Shown here one piece after another: positions 1 to 5,556 of a stretch of 9,104 bases of DNA. Each line of letters starts with the position of its first letter. The first letter of the stretch is position 1. This stretch comes from Ruminococcaceae bacterium UBA1213. Lineage in GTDB: Bacteria; Bacillota; Clostridia; Oscillospirales; Acutalibacteraceae. The notes below the pieces were generated by a model. That model searched no databases. It saw nothing but the letters and a program-made list of their open reading frames with translations, and had not been told where the DNA came from. Both the position numbers and the translations under genes were made by a program. The stretch lies in assembly GCA_002309275.1 (NCBI GenBank), contig DBXL01000055.1:1-9104 (forward strand), read 5' to 3'.

Positions 1-567
1 TACTATGATACACCGAATTACAGACTGATAAGAACATCAGTTGAAAAACCGCCTTTCAAGGAAAAAATAAGACTCCGTTCCTATGGAATCGCAACAGATA
101 CCTCTCCTGTCTTTCTGGAACTCAAAAGAAAGGCTTATGGAATCGTTTATAAAAGGCGAGTGCAGTCAACTATCCCTCTTGTGCAGAAATTCTTTGACGG
201 AGAAGGCGATATATGTGCAGGCGGTCAGATAAACAAGGAAATAACAACTTTCCGTGACTACTATCAAACGCTTGTACCGGCGTGTATGATAATTTATGAC
301 AGAGTGGCATATTTTCAGCCTGACGGAGATTTAAGACTGACCATTGACCACAATCCCCGTTACAGATATGATGACCTTGATTTGAGGGTATCTATGGACG
401 GCAACTCTCTTTTAAAAGACGGCTACACGATATTGGAAGTAAAAGTACAGCAGGCTGTACCGCTGTGGCTTTCGGATATTCTGACAAAAGGCAAAATCTA
501 TAAAGGCAGTTTCTCCAAATACGGTGAGGCTTACAGACAACAGCTTCTCCGTACAAGAAATTTATAA
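1..567 (+). CDS. VTC domain-containing protein (polyphosphate polymerase-like), 5' end outside window
   Basis: The frame is open from base 1 and gives the last 188 residues, so the start codon lies upstream. The GTG at 160 is an internal valine codon, because VTC-type sequence continues without a break upstream of it. The VTC fold is a triphosphate-tunnel domain that in yeast Vtc4 makes polyphosphate from ATP. Visible tunnel-type features are alternating basic residues in EKIRLRS (K22, R24, R26 of the fragment), FLELKRK (E40, K42, K44), an acidic/basic strand TILEVK (E146, K148) and a closing SKY motif (172-174), all typical of bacterial VTC proteins. No membrane segment is visible in the fragment. 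The DUF4956 gene starts 18 bp downstream with its own ribosome binding site, so the two are almost certainly co-transcribed. The family call is firm; polyphosphate synthesis by bacterial members linked to DUF4956 is not established. Confidence 0.88.
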   Translation, partial: YYDTPNYRLIRTSVEKPPFKEKIRLRSYGIATDTSPVFLELKRKAYGIVYKRRVQSTIPLVQKFFDGEGDICAGGQINKEITTFRDYYQTLVPACMIIYDRVAYFQPDGDLRLTIDHNPRYRYDDLDLRVSMDGNSLLKDGYTILEVKVQQAVPLWLSDILTKGKIYKGSFSKYGEAYRQQLLRTRNL

Positions 568-585
568 AAGAAAGGAAAATTTATT

Positions 586-1257
586 ATGTTTGATTCTATT
601 TTTACCACTACCCCGACAGCCGCACAATTCTTTATTATGGCACTTTCTGCCGTTGTTTCAGGCTTTATATATGCATGGATAATGTCCTTTAAAATCCGTG
701 CAAAAAAACGCTTTTTCATGGTAATGGCAATCATTCCTTTCATGGTTGCGGCAGTAATCGCATTTGTAAAGGGAAATATCGGTGCAGGCGTTGCAATAGG
801 CGGTGCATTCAGTCTGATTCGTTTCAGAAGTGCTCAGGGCAGTGCCGATGAAATTGCAGCTATACTTATTGCTATGGGTTCAGGCATCGCTTTCGGCATG
901 GGCTACATCGGCTACGGCATTGTCATTCTTCTTGGAATGGCAGTGATATTCCTTGTTCTCTCATTCCTGCCGATATTTGAGCATAAGAGTATGTCAGAGG
1001 ACAGACTGCTCAGAATTACTATTCCCGAATCCCTTGAGTATTCCGGTGCATTTGACGATACATTTGCACATTATCTTAAAAGCTGGGAGAATGCAGGCGT
1101 TAAAACAACAGGCATGGGTTCCATGTTCCGTCTTTCCTTCAAGATACAAATGAAAGATCCCTCTGAAGAAAAGGCTTTCATAGACGAGATACGCACCAAA
1201 AACGGCAATCTTGAAATAGCCGTACTCCCCTACACAGAACCCCAAAACCAACTCTAA
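586..1257 (+). CDS. DUF4956 domain-containing integral membrane protein
   Basis: This 223-residue protein has hydrophobic segments at about 12-34, 43-61, 88-108 and 108-130, with a basic loop (KIRAKKR, 36-42) after the first. A conserved glycine-rich stretch, GGAFSLIRFRS (72-82), matches the signature of the DUF4956 family. After residue 132 the protein is soluble and looks like a small alpha/beta domain (LRITIPESLEY; FRLSFKIQMK), probably cytoplasmic. DUF4956 proteins commonly neighbour VTC-domain proteins, and the same pairing is seen here, so a membrane partner for the VTC protein is a reasonable inference; the biochemical role is unknown. The ATG at 586 is preceded by AAAGGA (571-576) with a 9-bp spacer. 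The stop codon is followed after two bases by a heptamer repeat array. Confidence 0.9.
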   Translation: MFDSIFTTTPTAAQFFIMALSAVVSGFIYAWIMSFKIRAKKRFFMVMAIIPFMVAAVIAFVKGNIGAGVAIGGAFSLIRFRSAQGSADEIAAILIAMGSGIAFGMGYIGYGIVILLGMAVIFLVLSFLPIFEHKSMSEDRLLRITIPESLEYSGAFDDTFAHYLKSWENAGVKTTGMGSMFRLSFKIQMKDPSEEKAFIDEIRTKNGNLEIAVLPYTEPQNQL

Positions 1258-1259
1258 AC

Positions 1260-1295
1260 AATGTGCAATTTGCAATGTGCAATTTGCAATGTGCA
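1260..1295. repeat. Heptamer tandem repeat, AATGTGC/AATTTGC family, 5 units
   Basis: Five 7-bp units alternate strictly, AATGTGC then AATTTGC (1260-1266, 1267-1273, 1274-1280, 1281-1287, 1288-1294), followed by one A. The array starts two bases after the DUF4956 stop codon. The same unit family recurs at 5381, 5521 (other strand) and 9083. Confidence 0.9.
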
Positions 1296-1336
1296 GTGGC
1301 TTTAATAAAGCGAGTTTTGAGAGTAAAGCGGAAATA

Positions 1337-1370
1337 TCTCCACTCTCCACTCTCAACTCTCCACTCTAAC
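1337..1370. repeat. Heptamer tandem repeat, TCTCCAC family, 4 units plus a degenerate fifth
   Basis: Units are TCTCCAC, TCTCCAC, TCTCAAC and TCTCCAC (1337-1364), then a decayed TCTAAC. It ends just before the AGGAG ribosome binding site (1376-1380) of the beta-helix gene, so it would lie in the leader of any operon transcript. The same family appears in both orientations at 4028-4100. Confidence 0.88.
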
Positions 1371-1389
1371 ACAAAAGGAGATGTAATTT

Positions 1390-3165
1390 ATGCATAAAAA
1401 ATGTTTGGCGATATTTATGGCACTTGTGATTTCTACGGCAGTATGTGCAGGCTGTTCCGACAGTTCAGCACAAAATTCTGAAAATTCAAATACAGCCTCA
1501 ACTGTTTCGCAGGCTTCGACAACTTCCAATGAAACTTCTGCAACACAAAATTCCACAGCGGAAAACTCAAATTTTGCTGACGGCGATTATAAAGATGTGA
1601 CTTCTGAAGACGTGAATGCAACAATAACCCTTTCGGGCAGTGAGGGTACTATATCCGATACCACGAGGGGCAGTTCGGGCAGTGAAGTTACCATTACTTC
1701 AAAAGGCACTTATAAAGTGACGGGTTCATCTGAAAATGTGACTATCACCGTTGACGACAGCACAAAATCGGGTAATATATATCTGATACTTGACAATGTT
1801 TCAATGAAAAACTCCTCAAATGCTTGTATCAATATACAGTCATGCGATAAAGTGATTATACAGTGTGTCGGAGAAAATACGATAGAATGCTCTAATACCG
1901 ACAGCAGTTCCAAAATTGACGGTGCGATTTATGCAAAAGATGATGTCACTATCAACGGTGAGGGAAGTCTGAATGTAAAATCAAGCCTGCATGGAATCGT
2001 TTGCAAGAATGACCTGAAAATAACGGGTGCAAAACTGACTGTAAAGGCTGACAATATCGGTATTCAGGCTGACGACAGCGTAAAAATCGGCGGAGGTGAT
2101 ATTGAAATCACTTCGGGACATGACGGAATACATCTTGCAAATGATGACAATACAAGTATGTTCTATATATCAGACGGCAGTTTGTATATAGAAACGGATT
2201 ATGACGGAATTTCCGTTAAAGCAGGCAGTGACAATGCAGACTTTACAGGATATGTTGAGCTTGCAGGCGGTACGGTTGATATATTGGCAGGCGGTGGCTC
2301 CGACAATTCCAAGAACAGCGATACATCTCAAAAGGCTGTTAAGTGTGACGGCGATATTTTGATGAACGGTACAACCCTCACTGTATCAAGTGCAGATGAC
2401 GCAGTTCACTCAAATGCAAATATTACGGTAAATGCAGGCAGTGCGGAACTTTCCACAAGTGATGACGGTATGACCGCCACAGGCACTATTACCATAAATG
2501 ACGGCTCAATCAATATCATAAAGTCCTATGAGGGTATAGAGGCACAGGCTTTTGTAATGAATAACGGCGGTGTCTGGGTAGTATCAAGTGATGACGGCAT
2601 TAATACCGCAGGCGGTTCTGATACAAGCTCAAAAGATGATACTCCATGGGGCAGTACGGATACAAGTGCCAGCCTTACCATCAACGGCGGTTATGTATAT
2701 GTGAATGCATCGGGTGACGGCTTGGACAGCAACGGCTCTATTTATATCACGGGCGGTACGACGATTGTAGAAGGTCCTACAACAAGCGGAAACGGTGCAT
2801 TGGATAAAGGCGACGGCAACGGTTGTGTTGCAAGCATAACGGGCGGAACAGTCCTTGCACTCGGCACAACTGATATGGCAGTCAACTTTGATACAGGCTC
2901 ACAATGCTCTGCACTCGTGAATATATCGGGTGAAAGCGGTACGGAAATTTCCGTTAATGACGGCTCAGACTTCAAATTCACGGCAACAAAGAATTTCGCT
3001 TGTGCGGTTTACTCCTCACCGAACATGACGCAGGGCAATTCCTATACACTGACAGCAGGCTCTAATACAGCAAATATGGACTTTACATCTGATTTATATT
3101 ATAGTGATGTTCAGAGCATGGGCGGTGGCAGAGGTCCTGGCGGTCCTGGCGGTTTCGGTAGATAA
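1390..3165 (+). CDS. Secreted beta-helix lipoprotein, carbohydrate-binding domain (Cthe_2159/DUF4353-like)
   Basis: This 591-residue protein has a lipoprotein-type signal peptide with probable lipidation at C22 (VCAGC; Cys at -3 is slightly off consensus). A Ser/Thr/Asn-rich linker to about residue 65 follows. The body is a run of short beta strands with recurring G-turns: DGAIYAKDD near 175, LHGIV 198, IGIQADD 219, HDGIH 245, YDGIS 270, DDAVH 334, DDGM 356, YEGIE 378, DDGIN 398 and GDGLD 440. Spacing of about 20-25 residues fits rungs of a parallel beta-helix. The tail is Gly/Pro-rich (GGGRGPGGPGGFGR). Cthe_2159 of Clostridium thermocellum is a calcium-binding beta-helix that binds cellulose and polygalacturonate; similar glycan binding is inferred here, with the Asp-rich turns as possible calcium sites. 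The start has AGGAG at 1376-1380. It is the last gene before a strong terminator, so it probably belongs to the VTC/DUF4956 operon. Confidence 0.85.
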   Translation: MHKKCLAIFMALVISTAVCAGCSDSSAQNSENSNTASTVSQASTTSNETSATQNSTAENSNFADGDYKDVTSEDVNATITLSGSEGTISDTTRGSSGSEVTITSKGTYKVTGSSENVTITVDDSTKSGNIYLILDNVSMKNSSNACINIQSCDKVIIQCVGENTIECSNTDSSSKIDGAIYAKDDVTINGEGSLNVKSSLHGIVCKNDLKITGAKLTVKADNIGIQADDSVKIGGGDIEITSGHDGIHLANDDNTSMFYISDGSLYIETDYDGISVKAGSDNADFTGYVELAGGTVDILAGGGSDNSKNSDTSQKAVKCDGDILMNGTTLTVSSADDAVHSNANITVNAGSAELSTSDDGMTATGTITINDGSINIIKSYEGIEAQAFVMNNGGVWVVSSDDGINTAGGSDTSSKDDTPWGSTDTSASLTINGGYVYVNASGDGLDSNGSIYITGGTTIVEGPTTSGNGALDKGDGNGCVASITGGTVLALGTTDMAVNFDTGSQCSALVNISGESGTEISVNDGSDFKFTATKNFACAVYSSPNMTQGNSYTLTAGSNTANMDFTSDLYYSDVQSMGGGRGPGGPGGFGR

Positions 3166-3174
3166 AAATATAAT

Positions 3175-3214
3175 GCAGTCGGTAAAAAAAATTTACCGAC
3201 TGCTTATTTTTTTC
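3175..3214 (+). terminator. Intrinsic terminator after the beta-helix lipoprotein gene
   Basis: A perfect 12-bp stem (3175-3186 pairing with 3192-3203, starting GCAGTCGG) encloses a five-A loop and is followed by TTATTTTTTT. It begins 10 bp after the stop codon and closes the left operon. Confidence 0.93.
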
Positions 3215-3216
3215 TG

Positions 3217-3245
3217 TTGAAATGAAGGCTGTATTATGTTAAAAT
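3217..3245 (+). promoter_or_regulatory. Sigma-A-type promoter for the cohesin-like gene
   Basis: TTGAAA (3217-3222), a 17-bp spacer, then TAAAAT (3240-3245), with an extended -10 TG at 3237-3238. It sits directly after the terminator and 30 bp before the GTG start, so the next gene is a new transcription unit. Confidence 0.75.
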
Positions 3246-3274
3246 AGGGTAAAATCATTATTGGGGAAATTTCC

Positions 3275-4021
3275 GTGAAAAAGTCTGTAATAATTGCATT
3301 GGCAGTATTTTTTATATTGACTGTGAGGGTGTATGCAAAAAATAGTGAAGTATCTCTTTCAATGCACGTCAATGAAGATGTGAAAGCAGAAAAGGCTTTT
3401 ACTGCATACCTTTCACTTGAAAGCGATTCTGATATAGGTGCCTGCCGTATCAGCATTTCTTATAATAATATGCTTGAACTGAAAAAAATATCTCTTGCAG
3501 AAAAAAGTGAAGATGATATTTTATATTACAATGATAACGGCGGTCAGGCTGATATAATTTATATGCCCGAAAATATGCAGGATATAGAATTACATTTCAA
3601 GCCGACAGGCTCATGTCAAAAATATGAATTTGATACTTTCATATATGAAGTGTGCGATAAAGAGGGAAATTATCTTGTTTCAGACACGCAATATCACTTT
3701 TCACTTGATGTCAGTGAAGAAGATGTTTCAAGTGAAAGCAGTGTTCCTGAAAAGAGCAGGATTTCTGAAAAAGTCATCATTTCGGAAAAAAGCACTGTAA
3801 ATGCGGATGTTTCAAAGAATACATCAGAGCAGTCGGAAGAAATGAGTGAGCAGAAAAAACAGTATGATGTTTATTACAATGAAAGAACATATACCCAAAC
3901 GGACTTTTTCATATTTGCGGGTATCGTTATATTGATTTTATTGTGTCTGATATTTGTCTATAAAAGGGGATTCAAAGACGGCAAGAATACCGAAAGAAAA
4001 ATTGATAAAGGTGGAAAGTAA
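3275..4021 (+). CDS. Signal-peptide, single-pass membrane protein with cohesin-like ectodomain
   Basis: This 248-residue protein has a signal peptide (1-21, MKKSVIIALAVFF...VYA), an all-beta ectodomain at about 24-146, a Ser/Glu/Lys-rich spacer (about 147-196) with repeated SEK(S/V) words, a transmembrane helix at 211-229 and a short basic cytoplasmic tail (KRGFKDGKNTERK). The early ectodomain (FTAYLSLESDSDIGACRISI, then SYNNMLELKKISL) has the strand pattern of cohesin/CBM-type domains, where a 'Y-x-x-x-x-L' strand follows a first strand pair; this is a weak visual match only. The start is GTG with GGGG at 3263-3266, 8 bp upstream; the next in-frame Met (residue 30) would remove the signal peptide. 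The likely role is a surface-exposed binding or docking protein held in the membrane. It has its own promoter and is followed by a hairpin-forming repeat. Certainty is high for a secreted membrane protein and low for cohesin identity. Confidence 0.75.
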   Translation: MKKSVIIALAVFFILTVRVYAKNSEVSLSMHVNEDVKAEKAFTAYLSLESDSDIGACRISISYNNMLELKKISLAEKSEDDILYYNDNGGQADIIYMPENMQDIELHFKPTGSCQKYEFDTFIYEVCDKEGNYLVSDTQYHFSLDVSEEDVSSESSVPEKSRISEKVIISEKSTVNADVSKNTSEQSEEMSEQKKQYDVYYNERTYTQTDFFIFAGIVILILLCLIFVYKRGFKDGKNTERKIDKGGK

Positions 4022-4027
4022 ATTATA

Positions 4028-4100
4028 GAGTGTGGAGTGTGTGGAGTGGAGAGTGGAGTTGATATACTTGCTTCACTCTTAACTCTCCACTCTCCACACT
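4028..4100. repeat. Inverted array of the TCTCCAC/GTGGAGA heptamer family with hairpin potential
   Basis: The left arm carries GAGTGTG/GTGGAGA-type units (4028-4060) and the right arm carries the complementary form (4081-4100). A 13-bp perfect inverted repeat (4046-4058 with 4085-4097) encloses 26 bases. It fills most of the gap between the cohesin-like gene and the glycosylase gene. No T-run follows, so it is not a classical terminator; it could still fold in a read-through transcript. Confidence 0.85.
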
Positions 4101-4122
4101 ATCGAAAAGGGAGGATTTTTAT

Positions 4123-4716
4123 ATGTCAGAGAAAAATGAAGAATTTGCAAAATTAAGGGAAGAATGCCTGAATTGTCAGAAGTGCGGGCTTTGCTCGACA
4201 AGGACAAATGTTGTATTCGGAATAGGCGTTGACAATGCGGAAGTTATGTTCATAGGCGAAGGTCCCGGTGAAAACGAGGACTTGCAGGGAGAGCCTTTTG
4301 TTGGACGTGGCGGACAGCTTCTTGATAAAATGCTTGCAGCAGTTGACCTCGACAGAAAGAAAAATATCTATATTGCAAATATAGTAAAATGCAGACCGCC
4401 TCAAAACCGTGACCCCTTGCCCGAAGAACAGGAACAATGCATAGAATGGCTCAGAAAGCAATTCAAAATATTAAGACCGAAAATAATCGTATGTCTTGGC
4501 AGGATTGCCGCTGCAAAAATTATCAAGCCTGATTTCAAGATAATGAAAGAGCATGGCATATTTTTTGAAAAGAACGGAGTTCTGATGATGGCAATTCTGC
4601 ACCCTGCGGCACTTCTCAGAAATCCCAATAACAAGCCTGCTGCATTTGAGGATTTCCTTAAACTTCAGGAAAAAATAAAAGAAATCTGCGACCACACCTA
4701 TACAAATGAGGAATGA
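4123..4716 (+). CDS. Family 4 uracil-DNA glycosylase, [4Fe-4S] type
   Basis: This 197-residue enzyme removes uracil from DNA, the first step of base-excision repair of deaminated cytosine. The four cluster cysteines fit the family 4 pattern: C18 and C21 (CQKCGLC), then C90 (VKCRPP) and C106. C15 and C24 are additional nearby cysteines. Motif A is GEGPGENED (45-53) and motif B is HPAALLRNP (160-168), with the active-site His at 160. The GEPFVGRGGQLLD block (56-68) is also typical. Length fits the family. The start is set by AAGGGAGG (4107-4114), 8 bp before the ATG. No clear promoter was found between 4021 and 4122, so it may be read from the upstream promoter through the repeat hairpin. The last codons and the TGA stop lie inside an AATGAGG heptamer array, so the C-terminal residues are repeat-derived. 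Confidence 0.95.
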   Translation: MSEKNEEFAKLREECLNCQKCGLCSTRTNVVFGIGVDNAEVMFIGEGPGENEDLQGEPFVGRGGQLLDKMLAAVDLDRKKNIYIANIVKCRPPQNRDPLPEEQEQCIEWLRKQFKILRPKIIVCLGRIAAAKIIKPDFKIMKEHGIFFEKNGVLMMAILHPAALLRNPNNKPAAFEDFLKLQEKIKEICDHTYTNEE

Positions 4717-4735
4717 GAAGTGAGGAATGAGGAAT
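4705..4735. repeat. Heptamer tandem repeat, AATGAGG family, overlapping a stop codon
   Basis: Units are AATGAGG, AATGAGA, AGTGAGG and AATGAGG (4705-4732), then AAT. The array begins inside the glycosylase gene and supplies its final Asn-Glu-Glu codons and the TGA stop (4714-4716). Confidence 0.9.
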
Positions 4736-4753
4736 ATTTTTTGCAAATACTTC

Positions 4754-4782
4754 TTTACTTTTTTATCAAACAGTTGTAAAAT
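4754..4782 (+). promoter_or_regulatory. Candidate promoter for pduL
   Basis: TTTACT (4754-4759), a 17-bp spacer and TAAAAT (4777-4782) form a moderate sigma-A-type match upstream of pduL. A second possible -10, TATAAA at 4788-4793, has no good -35, so the exact promoter is uncertain. Confidence 0.45.
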
Positions 4783-4821
4783 TATTGTATAAAGATTTTT
4801 TATAGAATGGAGTAGATTGAA

Positions 4822-5382
4822 ATGAAAATCATGGTTGAAACCTCTGCCCGTCACGTACACGTTACCAAAAGTACCCTTGCAGCACTTTTCGGCGAAGGCT
4901 ACCAGCTTACAAACAAAAAAGACCTTTCACAGCCCGGTCAGTTTGCGTGTTTTGAAAAAGTAACTGTTGTAGGTCCTAAAGGTGAGCTTGTCTGTTCAAT
5001 ACTTGGTCCGGAGCGTCCTGATGACCAGGTTGAGCTCTCATTTTCCGATGCACGCAAAATCGGCATTAATCCGCCTGTAAAAGAGTCCGGTGACGTAAAA
5101 GGCACACCCGGCTGTAAACTTATCGGACCGAAAGGTGAAGTTGATATTGAATGTGGTGTAATGGTTGCCAAAAGACATATCCACCTTGATCCGAAAACAG
5201 CCGAAGAATTCGGTTTGAAAGACAAGCAGGTTGTAAGCGTAAAGACAGGCAAAGACGGCAGAGAACTCATATTCGGTGATGTAGTCGTAAGAGTAAGCCC
5301 CAGATTTGCACCTGCTATGCATATTGATACAGATGAATCCAATGCAGCTTGTGGACCTGTTGAGGGCGAAATACTTGTTTAA
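4822..5382 (+). CDS. pduL: Phosphate propanoyltransferase / phosphotransacylase PduL
   Basis: This 186-residue enzyme interconverts acyl-CoA and acyl-phosphate and is not homologous to Pta. Both PduL half-domains are visible: each has a His-x-His motif, SARHVHVT (H11, H13) and AKRHIHLD (H119, H121), expected to bind the metal ions, and the C-terminal HIDTDESNAAC (167-177) is the other family signature. The N-terminus goes straight into the first motif and has no added targeting helix of the kind that directs PduL to bacterial microcompartments. No microcompartment or diol-utilisation gene is near. A cytosolic role in making acetyl-phosphate for acetate and ATP formation is therefore more likely than propanediol use; an ackA partner is not in the window. 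GGAG (4809-4812) lies 9 bp before the ATG. The TAA stop shares its last two bases with a heptamer array. Confidence 0.95.
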   Translation: MKIMVETSARHVHVTKSTLAALFGEGYQLTNKKDLSQPGQFACFEKVTVVGPKGELVCSILGPERPDDQVELSFSDARKIGINPPVKESGDVKGTPGCKLIGPKGEVDIECGVMVAKRHIHLDPKTAEEFGLKDKQVVSVKTGKDGRELIFGDVVVRVSPRFAPAMHIDTDESNAACGPVEGEILV

Positions 5383-5409
5383 TGTGCAGTTTGCAATGTG
5401 CAATGTGCA
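5381..5409. repeat. Heptamer tandem repeat, AATGTGC family, starting inside the pduL stop codon
   Basis: Units are AATGTGC, AGTTTGC, AATGTGC and AATGTGC (5381-5408), plus A. The first two bases are the AA of the pduL TAA stop. Positions 5393-5409 are exactly complementary to 5520-5536 in the array on the far side of the terminator. Confidence 0.9.
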
Positions 5410-5445
5410 GATATTTTTAACGGCAGGTTCATTCCGTTTGATTTA

Positions 5446-5495
5446 GAAAAAAATTATCCGCAAAATGTCATGAAAGGCATTTTGCGGATTTTTTG
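5446..5495. terminator. Bidirectional intrinsic terminator between convergent genes
   Basis: A perfect 12-bp stem (5456-5467, ATCCGCAAAATG, with 5478-5489) has a 10-base loop. It is followed by six T on the plus strand and preceded by a run of A, which gives a U-tract to transcripts from the minus strand too. It can serve both pduL and the minus-strand dehydratase gene. Confidence 0.88.
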
Positions 5496-5520
5496 CATTT
5501 GCTTGCTGTTATCAATAATT

Positions 5521-5556
5521 GCACATTGCACATTGCACATTGCTAATTGCTAATTG
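5521..5556. repeat. Heptamer tandem repeat, GCACATT/GCTAATT, containing a stop codon
   Basis: Units are GCACATT three times (5521-5541) and GCTAATT twice (5542-5555), the complement of the AATGTGC/AATTAGC family. The fifth unit carries the TAG stop of the minus-strand dehydratase gene (5550-5552) and part of its last Asn codons. Confidence 0.9.

Noticed and set aside
160..567. The VTC protein starting at GTG 160
   Set aside because: The frame is open to base 1 and the upstream residues match the VTC domain (YYDTPNYR, EKIRLRS, FLELKRK), so 160 is internal.
1299..1311. A terminator hairpin GCTTT-AAT-AAAGC between the DUF4956 and beta-helix genes
   Set aside because: The stem is only 5 bp, weak, and not followed by a T-run; the genes may well be co-transcribed.
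1260..1370. A CRISPR array
   Set aside because: The repeats are only 7 bp, directly abutting and without unique spacers.
994..1556. Minus-strand open frames across the repeat-rich gap around 1260-1370
   Set aside because: They overlap known genes on the other strand, and much of their sequence is translation of the heptamer arrays.
4736..4800. A terminator after the glycosylase gene
   Set aside because: There are T-rich stretches but no convincing stem before them.
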